Notes under the pieces: generated by a model
Seen by the model: only the letters and a program-made list of their open reading frames with translations
Databases searched by the model: none
Told to the model about the DNA's origin: nothing
Made by a program: the position numbers and the translations under genes
In this document: positions 17,035-25,685 of the stretch, one piece after another
Layout: each line of letters starts with the position of its first letter
How positions within the stretch are numbered: the stretch's first letter is position 1
From: a bacterium
GTDB lineage: Bacteria > CLD3 > SB21
Direction: 5' to 3'
DNA: 64,000 nucleotides
Assembly: GCA_008933615.1 (NCBI GenBank)
Contig: WBUR01000012.1
Coordinates: 1-64,000, forward strand

Positions 17035-17104
17035 GTGTTTATTCCCGCTTTCAAAAACGGGTTAGGGGGTTGTATTGAATTAATTACTGAGTCATTTCTG
17101 AACG

Positions 17105-19417
17105 TTAAACTTTGCTTTTTCTAATTTTTTCAGCGGCTAGCAATATCACTTCATTCGTTGCGGGCAAAGAAAATTCCGGTTCTATTTTGTGATCGCCAAC
17201 TGCTGAAACCGCATCTTTAATGGCTAACCAGCATGACAAACCTAACATGAAAGGCGGCTCCGCAACCGCTTTACTGGAATGGATCGTATTTTGATTTGGA
17301 ACATTTTTTAAAAGCGCGACGCGAAAATCTTTTGGAATATCCTGTACATTCGGAATCTTGTAGGTATCCGGCGAGTGCGTCAGCAGATTACCTTTGGAAT
17401 CCCATTTAATTTCTTCCGTCGTGCACCAGCCGACGCCTTGAATATACCCGCCTTCAACTTGTCCGATATCAATTCCCTCATTGATCGAATCGCCGACATC
17501 GTGCAGAATATCCGCTCTCAGAATTTGATGCGCCCCGGTAAGCGTATCCACCAAAACTTCTGTGACGCACATACCGAAAGCATAATAATGGAATGGCCGT
17601 CCTTGTCCTTTTTCGCGGTCAAACCAGACATTCGGCGTTCGGTAATATCCTGTCGCGCTCAAGCTGATTTGTTTCATAACGGCTATGGGCATGAGTTCAC
17701 CAAAAACAATTTTTCTTTTAACATGCCGCATATCGGAAACTGAATTCTCTTCAAAAACAATGTCCTCAGGAACGGTTTTTACTTCGAGCGCTTGTTCGTT
17801 AAAATGATCTGCCGCAACTTTTGCGAGACGATACTTCAATTGATCAATCGCGTTTTTAACGGCCATACCGTTGAGGTCAGTTCCTGCAGACGCGGCCGTT
17901 GCCGGCGCATTGGGTACTTTGGATGTGTTGGTAGGACTTACTTTCACAGTGTCGGCTGGAACGCCAAATTCTTTCGCAGCAATTTGTTGAATTTTCGTAT
18001 GCAAGCCTTGCCCCATTTCTGTACCGCCGTGATTCACAAGAATGGTTCCGTCTTTGTAAATATTGACCAAAGCGCCGGCCTGATTTAAAAATGAAGTGGT
18101 GAATGATATTCCAAATTTTACCGGCGTGATCGTCAGTCCTTTTTTATAAAATTCGTTTTTCGAATTAAATTCATCCGCCGCTTTTCGCCGCTTTTCATAA
18201 TCCGACGTTTTGATTAACTGGTCATAGATCAGGAACAGATTATTTTTTTCAACTTCTTCGCCGTAATGCGTGACGTTGTGCTTCTGGAGTCCGTAGAAAT
18301 TAAGCTTCCGAATATCCGCCGGATCTTTTTTAAGATAACGGGCGATGCGGTCGACGATCGTTTCCATTCCGGCCATACCCTGCGGGCCGCCGAATCCGCG
18401 GAAAGCCGTATTGGAAGGCAAATTGGTTTTCCACGCACGTCCGATCACCTGCATATGTGGAATGTAATACGCATTATCCGCATGCAGCATGGCGCGTTCG
18501 AGGATCGCAAATGAAAGGTCGGTTGCCGCGCCGCCGTCGGAATTCAGCTCAACTTTCACTGCTTGAATTTTCCCATCAGAATCAAATCCGGCTTCATATC
18601 GGATTAAGAACCGATGCCGTTTGCCTGTGATTTTTTGATCGTCGTCTCTGAACAACTTTATTTTGACCGGCCGTTGTGTCGCATAACAAAGGAGCGCGGT
18701 CCACGCGGCAGTGTGATTTCCCTGCGTTTCTTTTCCGCCGAATGCCCCGCCCATTCGCCGAACTTCCACTTCCACTTCATTTTTAGGAATGCCCAGCACT
18801 TCCGCAATGATCGCCTGCGTTTCGGAAGGATGCTGTGTGGAACTAAACACCGTCATTTCTTTCTCTTCGCCCGGAATGCACAAGCAGGACTGCGTTTCAA
18901 GGTACCAATGTTCCTGCGCTCCGGTTCGTAATTCCCCGCTGATCACATGTTGCGATTCCTTTAATCCTTTTTCAACTTCTCCACGTTCAATTTTCCGCGG
19001 CGGGCCAAGAAGACTTTTTGCAGCCATTGCCTGTTCTATATCCAGTATCGCTTCAAGCGGCTCATATTCTATTTTGATCAATTTTTCCGCTTCAAAGCAT
19101 ATTTCTTCCGTCTCGCCGGCTATCAAAAAAATCGCCTGGCCGATAAAAGTTACTTCATCAACAGCAAGGCATAGTTCATCATGAACTACCGGCCCCATTT
19201 GATTTTGCCCGGGAATATCTTTGTGGCATAAAACGGCATACACGCCCGGAATTTTTTTTGCATCGGTGAGATCAAATGATTTTATTCTTGCATGGGCATA
19301 CGAACTGTATACGACGCGACCTATCAGCAAACGTTCATCCGCAAGTATATCATCCACATACACCGATTCTCCGGTGACGTGTTTAATGGCGCTATCGTGA
19401 ACGATCTGTGAATTCAT
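17105..19417 (-). CDS. xdhB: Xanthine dehydrogenase, molybdopterin-binding subunit
   Basis: 770 residues, the size of bacterial XdhB (Rhodobacter naming). Aldehyde-oxidase/xanthine-dehydrogenase landmarks are in order: 'GESVYVDDI' near the N-terminus, 'GGAFGGKETQ' (Moco contact), 'TAFRGFGGPQ' with the substrate-side arginine, 'GGTEMGQGLH', and 'AVAEPPFMLG' near the C-terminus with the catalytic-base glutamate. It pairs with the 2Fe-2S/FAD subunit encoded at 19820-21253 to oxidise hypoxanthine and xanthine to urate, reducing NAD+. The two subunit genes are separated by a small four-helix-bundle gene, which is unusual. The ATG has no strong ribosome-binding site, so coupling to upstream translation is possible. 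Confidence 0.95.
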   Translation of the reverse strand: MNSQIVHDSAIKHVTGESVYVDDILADERLLIGRVVYSSYAHARIKSFDLTDAKKIPGVYAVLCHKDIPGQNQMGPVVHDELCLAVDEVTFIGQAIFLIAGETEEICFEAEKLIKIEYEPLEAILDIEQAMAAKSLLGPPRKIERGEVEKGLKESQHVISGELRTGAQEHWYLETQSCLCIPGEEKEMTVFSSTQHPSETQAIIAEVLGIPKNEVEVEVRRMGGAFGGKETQGNHTAAWTALLCYATQRPVKIKLFRDDDQKITGKRHRFLIRYEAGFDSDGKIQAVKVELNSDGGAATDLSFAILERAMLHADNAYYIPHMQVIGRAWKTNLPSNTAFRGFGGPQGMAGMETIVDRIARYLKKDPADIRKLNFYGLQKHNVTHYGEEVEKNNLFLIYDQLIKTSDYEKRRKAADEFNSKNEFYKKGLTITPVKFGISFTTSFLNQAGALVNIYKDGTILVNHGGTEMGQGLHTKIQQIAAKEFGVPADTVKVSPTNTSKVPNAPATAASAGTDLNGMAVKNAIDQLKYRLAKVAADHFNEQALEVKTVPEDIVFEENSVSDMRHVKRKIVFGELMPIAVMKQISLSATGYYRTPNVWFDREKGQGRPFHYYAFGMCVTEVLVDTLTGAHQILRADILHDVGDSINEGIDIGQVEGGYIQGVGWCTTEEIKWDSKGNLLTHSPDTYKIPNVQDIPKDFRVALLKNVPNQNTIHSSKAVAEPPFMLGLSCWLAIKDAVSAVGDHKIEPEFSLPATNEVILLAAEKIRKSKV

Positions 19418-19442
19418 AATACAAGTTAATAGTGAGTTGTGG

Positions 19443-19802
19443 CTATTTTGTTCTTACTCGATTCGTTGTTTTCAAAATAGAGAATAGCATCTTGCAAATT
19501 TCCTGACAATCTCTATTGATGGAGTCAAATGATGTTTTATCAATGTATTCTGTTTCAAACAAGAGTTGAAGCCAGTATTCGGTTTCTTTCGCTTCCTTGA
19601 ATGCAATAGATACCTTTGCGGAGAATTCAGCTTTCGAAATAGCGCCGTTTGCTTCAGAAAGATTAGCTCCGATGGATGTCCCGCTTTTAAGTATTTGTTT
19701 TGAAAGAACAAATTCCTTCTTCTTCGATATTAGAAATTTATAAAGATTGACAATTCGAATCGAAAACTGAAACGCTTTTTCATAAACTTTACTTTGAGCC
19801 AT
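19443..19802 (-). CDS. Four-helix-bundle protein (S23/23S-rRNA IVS type)
   Basis: 119 residues with the family features: an N-terminal 'YEKAFQFSIRIVNLYKFL' helix, 'QILKSGTSIGANLSEA' (about 40-55), 'FSAKVSIAFKEAKETEYWL' and a C-terminal 'CKMLFSILK' helix. This family was found in insertions within spirochaete and other 23S rRNAs, but most members in FCB genomes are free-standing and of unknown function. Here it lies 17 bases after xdhA and 25 bases before xdhB, so it would be on the xdh mRNA. It is flanked by short ACTATTCACT-like and CACTATTAACT-like sequences, suggestive of insertion as a cassette. Confidence 0.85.
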   Translation of the reverse strand: MAQSKVYEKAFQFSIRIVNLYKFLISKKKEFVLSKQILKSGTSIGANLSEANGAISKAEFSAKVSIAFKEAKETEYWLQLLFETEYIDKTSFDSINRDCQEICKMLFSILKTTNRVRTK

Positions 19803-19819
19803 TATTCACTTCTCACTAT

Positions 19820-21253
19820 TCACTGTGTATCGCTCCAAAACTTCAACAACAGATTTCTCGCTGCGACTCTGCGAAACTCCTCTCCCGCTCGCGCATCGGA
19901 TATCGGACGAAATTCCAGGTCAATTAAATTCATCGCAGCTTCTGCATTTTCCCGATTCCATATCCTGCCTGTCAGGAATTTTTCTGTTTTCCCCGCCCTC
20001 TGCGTTTTTTCAGCCATGCCGCCATAAACTAATTTGATATTTTGCACTTCTCGGTTAGCACTCAATTCCAGCCGGAAAGCGCCGCTCACAGTGGAAATAT
20101 CGAGATCTTTCCGTTTAGAAATCTTATACGATTTGACTATCGTACCGTTTTTTAACTTCGGGATTTTCACTGCAGTAATGATCTCTTCTGTCATCCGCAC
20201 CGTCTTACGATAACCTTTTACATATATATCGAGATCAACTTTTCGTTTGCCATGAATACTCTCCAGAATGACCTTGGCATTATAAGCCATCAATACAGGT
20301 AACGTGTCGCCAATGGGTGAGGCGGAACCAAGATTGCCTCCGAAAGTAGCAAGGTTGCGAATTTGTGGCGAGCCGAAAACGGATAACATATTGTGCAAAG
20401 CCGGAAAAACATTTTTTACTTTTGCCAAAACCCGATTCAGCGGAACTCCGGCGCCTACGATCATTTTTTCATCGTCCTCTATAATATCTTTCAGATCGGA
20501 AATCGCAGATAAATCGATGACCTCCTCGAGAAGTTCGTGCTTCTTAGTTACGCGAAGTGCGATATCGGTTGCGCCGGTAATAAAAATGGCTTTAGGGTGC
20601 TCTACTTTCAACAGCATCGCTTCGGATAATGTTGTTGGCCTAAAATATTTTTGCCGGGATGTTTGAATGTCAAGTGATTCGGAATTGATTTTCTTAAGTT
20701 GATCAAGAACGGATTCTTCTTCATCAGTGAACCGATCCAAGCCGTTGTGAACACAGGCCTCCGCAGTCGCTTCCACGATCGGGCGATAACCCGTGCATCG
20801 GCAGAGATTTCCGGTAAGCGCATCATCGATCGCCTCACGCGTAGGATGAAAATCATTTTTATACAGCGCGAACATGGCCATGATAATTCCCGGCGTGCAG
20901 TAACCGCATTGGGCGCCGAATTTCTGCACCATCGATTCCTGAACTGGATGCAGGCCGCATTGCGTTTCGCTTAAGTCTTCAACAGTGATCAGCCATTTTC
21001 CGTGAATCATGGGCAGAAAAACAAGGCAGGAGTCTATAGGCGTATACATCATTTTACCGTTTTCGTCCGGCTCCGCAACCACGACCGTGCACGCACCGCA
21101 ATCGCCTTCCGCGCAGCCTTCTTTGGTGCCTTTATGATCGGGTAAACTGCGGAGGTAGTTAAGAACCGTCGTGGTAGGACGGAGATGTTTGTCTCGCTCA
21201 AAATCTATTTCAACGATCTTGCCGTCGAGAATAAATGAAATTGGTGAAGACAT
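19820..21253 (-). CDS. xdhA: Xanthine dehydrogenase, 2Fe-2S and FAD subunit
   Basis: 477 residues from the ATG at 21253; GCAGGA lies 7 bases before it, and the protein then begins at the expected XdhA N-terminus. A longer in-frame start at 21307 adds 18 residues with no family match. The plant-type ferredoxin domain uses C47, C52, C55 and C76; the all-alpha domain uses C116, C119, C151 and C153 ('CGYCTPG', 'CRCTGYRPI'). The FAD domain of the CO-dehydrogenase-flavoprotein type covers about 205-477, including 'FITGATDIALRV' and 'TFGGNLGSASPIGD'. It passes electrons from XdhB to NAD+. It follows icmF by 67 bases. Confidence 0.94.
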   Translation of the reverse strand: MSSPISFILDGKIVEIDFERDKHLRPTTTVLNYLRSLPDHKGTKEGCAEGDCGACTVVVAEPDENGKMMYTPIDSCLVFLPMIHGKWLITVEDLSETQCGLHPVQESMVQKFGAQCGYCTPGIIMAMFALYKNDFHPTREAIDDALTGNLCRCTGYRPIVEATAEACVHNGLDRFTDEEESVLDQLKKINSESLDIQTSRQKYFRPTTLSEAMLLKVEHPKAIFITGATDIALRVTKKHELLEEVIDLSAISDLKDIIEDDEKMIVGAGVPLNRVLAKVKNVFPALHNMLSVFGSPQIRNLATFGGNLGSASPIGDTLPVLMAYNAKVILESIHGKRKVDLDIYVKGYRKTVRMTEEIITAVKIPKLKNGTIVKSYKISKRKDLDISTVSGAFRLELSANREVQNIKLVYGGMAEKTQRAGKTEKFLTGRIWNRENAEAAMNLIDLEFRPISDARAGEEFRRVAARNLLLKFWSDTQ

Positions 21254-21320
21254 AAGTTTATCCTGCAAAGGAATACAGTATTCTATCCCATATTTATCAT
21301 TAGTCATTATTCATTACAAA

Positions 21321-24300
21321 CTACATGCTCCTTCTATACTGTCCACCAACCTGGTACAGCGCGCCGCTGATCTGCCCGAGTGAACAGCTCTTGACCGTCT
21401 CCATCAATTCTGCGAAAATATTTCCGTTTTGCAATGCGGTATGGCTCAGAGATTGAAGTCTTTTTGCGCACTCTTTATCATTGGCTTTCCAAAAACTCTT
21501 CAAGTTGATAATCTGCGCTTCTTTTTCTTCTTTGGTGGAACGGATCAATTCCGTTTGATGCGGCGTTTGATCGGGATTCTGGTTCAGAAATGTATTCACA
21601 CCGACGATAGGCAATGCGCCGGTATGTTTCAGGCTTTCATAGAGTAATGATTCTTCCTGGATTTTATTGCGCTGATACATGGTTTCCATCGCACCCAAAA
21701 CGCCTCCGCGTTCTGAAACACGGTCAAATTCCGTCAGTATCGCTTCCTCCACCAGGTCGGTTAATTCTTCGATGATGAACGATCCCTGCAAGACATTCTC
21801 GTTTTTCGCTAGCCCGAGTTCTTTATTGATGATCAATTGTATTGCCATCGCGCGGCGTACGGACTCTTCCGTCGGGGTCGTGATCGCTTCATCGTACGCA
21901 TTAGTATGAAGCGAATTGCAATTATCATAAATCGCCATCAGCGCCTGCAGCGTCGTGCGGATATCGTTAAAACTAATTTCCATCGCGTGTAAACTTCTGC
22001 CGGAAGTTTGAATATGATATTTTAGTTTTTGTGAACGGTCGTTGGCTTTGTATTTATATTTCAGCGCAACCGACCATATCCTGCGCGCAACACGTCCGAT
22101 CACGGAATATTCCGGGTCAAGCCCATTGGAAAAGAAAAACGACAGATTCGGCGCGAAATCGTCGACGTTCATTCCGCGCGATAAATAATATTCCAGATAA
22201 GTAAAACCATTGCCCAGCGTCAGCGCCGCCTGCGTGATCGGATTGGCGCCGGCTTCTGCGATATGATAACCGGAAATACTGACGGAATAATGATTCCTTA
22301 TTTTTTTCTTTACATAGTATTCCTGCATATCGCCCATCATCTTCAGCGCGAATTCCGTTGAGAATATGCAGGTGTTCTGCGCCTGATCTTCTTTTAATAT
22401 GTCGGCTTGAACGGTTCCGCGCACCACGCTCAGCGTATGCGTTTTGATTTTCTTATACGTCTCTTTGTCAACTAATTGATCCCCCGTGATTCCGAGCGTA
22501 CTATAACCGAAAAGCACACCGTCATATTTGATCGCTTTTTCATAGTGCGGATGGGAATGATCGACTTTCGGTTTCTTCAGTTTATCTGCCTGTCCGTGCT
22601 CTCTTAGATATTTTTCAATCTGCTGATCGATCGCCGTGTTAAAAAACATGGCAAGTATCATCGGCGCAGGCCCGTTGATTGTCATGGAAACGGACGTGTT
22701 GGGATCGCAGAGATCAAATCCGGCGTATAATTTTTTCATATCGTCCAGCGTGCAAATGGATACGCCGGAATTTCCGATCTTGCCGTAAATATCCGGACGA
22801 TAATCCGGGTCTTCTCCGTAGAGCGTAACAGAATCAAAAGCCGTTGACAGCCGAACAAATGCCTGATCTTTTGAAAGATAATGAAACCGGCGATTCGTCC
22901 GCTCCGGCGTTCCTTCACCGGCAAACATCCGTGTAGGATCTTCACTGCTGCGCTTGAACGGAAATACGCCTGCAGTATATGGAAATTCTCCCGGAACGTT
23001 TTCTTTCATGATCCACTTCAGCAGATCGCCCCAATCCTGATACGATGGCAGCGAGACTTTTGGAATACGCGTTCCGGAAAGCGATAAAGTCGAAAGTTCG
23101 TTAACAATCTCCTTGTCCCTGACTTTCGTAACCATCTTGTCCTGCGCATACAGTTTCTTGAAATGATCCCACTCCTTCAGGCGTTTCTTAAATTCGGGCC
23201 TGAGACGGATATTCAGATTCTCGATCATCTGGTCGATAGCATGAATTACATCGCCTGCATTCGAGATTTTGTCAAAGGTGATTTTCGAAGTCCCTTCCTC
23301 CGCGCCGCCTAATTCAAACGATTTTAATTGTCCTCCCGCGAAAGCATCCTGATTCTTAAAAATTTCTTTCGTGCCCTTTAATTGATATAGTTTCCGCGCA
23401 ATATCCGACTGCTCCAATACAAATTGTCCGTATGCGCGCGCCGTATCCGTGATCTCGCTGAGATAACGCGTTCGCGCCGGCGGAATAATATATTTCTTTT
23501 CGCTCATTTCCTGCGTGAGTACCATCGACGATGTCCAGTCTATTTTCACTTTTTCCTTAATCGCGCCAATGAGATGCATATACAGCATATTGACGCCGGG
23601 ATCGTTGAACTGGCTCGCTATAGTTCCAAATATCGGAAGCGCGTCGTCTCCGGCTTCAAATAATTTGCGGCTGCGTTTGTATTGTTTACGTACATCACGC
23701 AATGCGTCGAGCGAACCGCGTTTATCAAATTTGTTGAGAACGACGATATCTGCAAAATCGATCATATCGATTTTTTCCAATTGCGTCGCCGCACCAAAAT
23801 CTGAGGTCATCACGTACATGGACACATCGACCAGATCAACAATTTCCGAATCCGACTGCCCGATGCCCGCCGTTTCCACAATGACCAGGTCAAACGCCGC
23901 CGCTTTTGTGATCTCGATCGCTTCCTGAATGGCTTTGCTCAAGGCTAAATGAGATTGACGCGTGGCAAGACTGCGCATGTATACGCGAGAATGTACGATG
24001 GAATTCATCCGGATACGGTCACCGAGCAAAGCGCCGCCCGTCTTACGTTTCGACGGATCAACGGAAATGATCGCTACCGTCTTATCTGAAAAATCGTTGA
24101 TGAACCGGCGAACGAGTTCATCCGTGAGCGAACTCTTTCCCGCACCGCCTGTACCGGTAATGCCAAGCACCGGAATGATTTTGCTGACTTTGATCTTATC
24201 TATTTTTTTTCTCAGATCGGTCAGTGTGCCGTTACGCGAGCCCTCGACAATTTCCTCAGCATAAGTGATCAATTGCGCTATCGCCTTTGGATCTTTCTTA

Positions 24301-24773
24301 GACAAACCTTCCACTTGCCCGTTGAGATGATCGATAGTGGAAAAATCGGTTTTGCGTAGCATGTCGTTGATCATACCTTGCAATCCCATATTACGCCCGT
24401 CTTCCGGGGAATAAATTTTTTCAACGCCGTAAGCTTCGAGTTCGCTGACCTCCTCCGGCACGATGACCCCGCCGCCGCCGCCGAATATCTTGATATGCTG
24501 CGCGCCTTTCTGATTGAGCAAGTCCCGCATATATTTAAAATATTCGACATGGCCGCCTTGGTACGAACTGATCGCAATCGCCTGCGCGTCTTCCTGAATG
24601 GCGGTATTCACCACGTCTTCAGCCGAGCGGTTATGGCCGAGGTGAATGACCTCCGCTCCCGACGCCTGTAAAATGCGCCGCATCACATTGATCGACGCAT
24701 CGTGTCCGTCGAACAAGCTCGCCGCGGTGACAAAACGAATCTTATGTTTAGGTTTATAGACTTCAGTTTCCAC
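21321..24773 (-). CDS. icmF: Fused isobutyryl-CoA mutase (B12 domain - G-protein chaperone - mutase)
   Basis: 1,150 residues with a GTG start preceded by AAAAGGAT. The domain order is that of IcmF: a cobalamin-binding domain (about 10-140, with the base-off histidine in 'FDGHDAS', D22-H24), a MeaB-like GTPase (Walker A 'GTGGAGKSS' at 207-215, 'LNKFDKRG' near 350), and a methylmalonyl-CoA-mutase-type TIM barrel from about 590 onwards ('[10 protein letters not shown]', '[12 protein letters not shown]'). It interconverts isobutyryl-CoA and n-butyryl-CoA, or a related branched/linear acyl-CoA pair. It leads the xdh genes on the same strand; a functional link to purine breakdown is not obvious. 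Confidence 0.95.
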   Translation of the reverse strand: METEVYKPKHKIRFVTAASLFDGHDASINVMRRILQASGAEVIHLGHNRSAEDVVNTAIQEDAQAIAISSYQGGHVEYFKYMRDLLNQKGAQHIKIFGGGGGVIVPEEVSELEAYGVEKIYSPEDGRNMGLQGMINDMLRKTDFSTIDHLNGQVEGLSKKDPKAIAQLITYAEEIVEGSRNGTLTDLRKKIDKIKVSKIIPVLGITGTGGAGKSSLTDELVRRFINDFSDKTVAIISVDPSKRKTGGALLGDRIRMNSIVHSRVYMRSLATRQSHLALSKAIQEAIEITKAAAFDLVIVETAGIGQSDSEIVDLVDVSMYVMTSDFGAATQLEKIDMIDFADIVVLNKFDKRGSLDALRDVRKQYKRSRKLFEAGDDALPIFGTIASQFNDPGVNMLYMHLIGAIKEKVKIDWTSSMVLTQEMSEKKYIIPPARTRYLSEITDTARAYGQFVLEQSDIARKLYQLKGTKEIFKNQDAFAGGQLKSFELGGAEEGTSKITFDKISNAGDVIHAIDQMIENLNIRLRPEFKKRLKEWDHFKKLYAQDKMVTKVRDKEIVNELSTLSLSGTRIPKVSLPSYQDWGDLLKWIMKENVPGEFPYTAGVFPFKRSSEDPTRMFAGEGTPERTNRRFHYLSKDQAFVRLSTAFDSVTLYGEDPDYRPDIYGKIGNSGVSICTLDDMKKLYAGFDLCDPNTSVSMTINGPAPMILAMFFNTAIDQQIEKYLREHGQADKLKKPKVDHSHPHYEKAIKYDGVLFGYSTLGITGDQLVDKETYKKIKTHTLSVVRGTVQADILKEDQAQNTCIFSTEFALKMMGDMQEYYVKKKIRNHYSVSISGYHIAEAGANPITQAALTLGNGFTYLEYYLSRGMNVDDFAPNLSFFFSNGLDPEYSVIGRVARRIWSVALKYKYKANDRSQKLKYHIQTSGRSLHAMEISFNDIRTTLQALMAIYDNCNSLHTNAYDEAITTPTEESVRRAMAIQLIINKELGLAKNENVLQGSFIIEELTDLVEEAILTEFDRVSERGGVLGAMETMYQRNKIQEESLLYESLKHTGALPIVGVNTFLNQNPDQTPHQTELIRSTKEEKEAQIINLKSFWKANDKECAKRLQSLSHTALQNGNIFAELMETVKSCSLGQISGALYQVGGQYRRSM

Positions 24774-24822
24774 GTTTTATCCTTTTCAATTTATAATTCA
24801 TAATTTCAAATGTTCCCGATTA

Positions 24823-25515
24823 TCAATCTTCTATTACGTATCGTTCCACAGGCTTTCTGAATAAAAACACTAACAAAGCGCCAAAGACAAATCCGCCGAA
24901 ATGTGCCCACCACGCGACCCCGCCGGTATGTGCCTCTGCCCCGAGCGCCATCGTTCCTTGAAAAAACTGCAGCAATATCCAAAAACCTAAAAAGAAATAC
25001 GCCGGAATTTCAATGATCTGAATAAAAATAAATATCGGGAGTAAGGTCACTACGCGCGCCTTTGGATACAAAACAATATACGCACCCATGACTCCTGCAA
25101 TCGCGCCGCTCGCGCCCACCGTCGGGATGGGCGAATCGGAATTTAGATAAATGTGTGTAAATCCCGCTCCTAAACCGCAGAGAACGTAAAATAACAAAAA
25201 CTTTTTGTGGCCCATTCGGTCTTCCACATTGTCGCCGAAAATCCACAGATACCACATATTGCTTATCACATGCATCCAGCCGCCATGGAGGAACATAGAA
25301 GATACCAAAGGGCCGAATCGGCCGAGATAGTCAGCCGGTTGGTGCTGCGCCATCCAGAAATATTTGGCCGGAATGATTCCTAAAACACTAAACAAAACAC
25401 CTATATCTGATCCCAAAAACCATTCAAAAATGAAGACGGCTCCATTGATGATCATCAATGTAACAGTGACAACGGGAAACGTAGAAGATGGAACGGTATC
25501 TCGGAGTGGAATCAT
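24823..25515 (-). CDS. Rhomboid-family intramembrane serine protease
   Basis: 230 residues with about six membrane segments. The catalytic dyad is visible: S136 in 'GASGAIAG' and H205 in 'WWAHFGGFVFG'. The 'LHGGWMHVISNMWYLWIFG' segment (77-94) supplies the conserved His and Asn of the oxyanion region. It should cleave membrane proteins within or next to a transmembrane helix. It lies between recG and icmF on the same strand; no substrate can be proposed from context. Confidence 0.92.
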   Translation of the reverse strand: MIPLRDTVPSSTFPVVTVTLMIINGAVFIFEWFLGSDIGVLFSVLGIIPAKYFWMAQHQPADYLGRFGPLVSSMFLHGGWMHVISNMWYLWIFGDNVEDRMGHKKFLLFYVLCGLGAGFTHIYLNSDSPIPTVGASGAIAGVMGAYIVLYPKARVVTLLPIFIFIQIIEIPAYFFLGFWILLQFFQGTMALGAEAHTGGVAWWAHFGGFVFGALLVFLFRKPVERYVIED

Positions 25516-25595
25516 TAATTATAGTATTGTTTTAGATTCATCAATTCCCTCTTGTTCCGACTTTGATAAGGTGGTTATAGGGATTGTTTTGTTTT

Positions 25596-25624
25596 CTCAG
25601 CAAAAAATTTATGCGCTTGCTGAG
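25596..25624. repeat. 8-bp perfect stem hairpin between recG and the rhomboid gene
   Basis: CTCAGCAA at 25596-25603 pairs with TTGCTGAG at 25617-25624 around a 13-base loop. There is no T-run on the transcribed (minus) side, so it is not a classical terminator. It could be a processing hairpin or protein-binding site between recG and the rhomboid gene. Confidence 0.5.
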
Positions 25625-25685
25625 CAGTTGCAGACATTCTAAATGTATAAATTCTGATGGGTTTTTCCAATGACTTTCTCAATAC

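Noticed and set aside
19443-19802. Intervening sequence of a 23S rRNA
   Set aside because: No rRNA sequence flanks the gene; both neighbours are xdh subunit genes.
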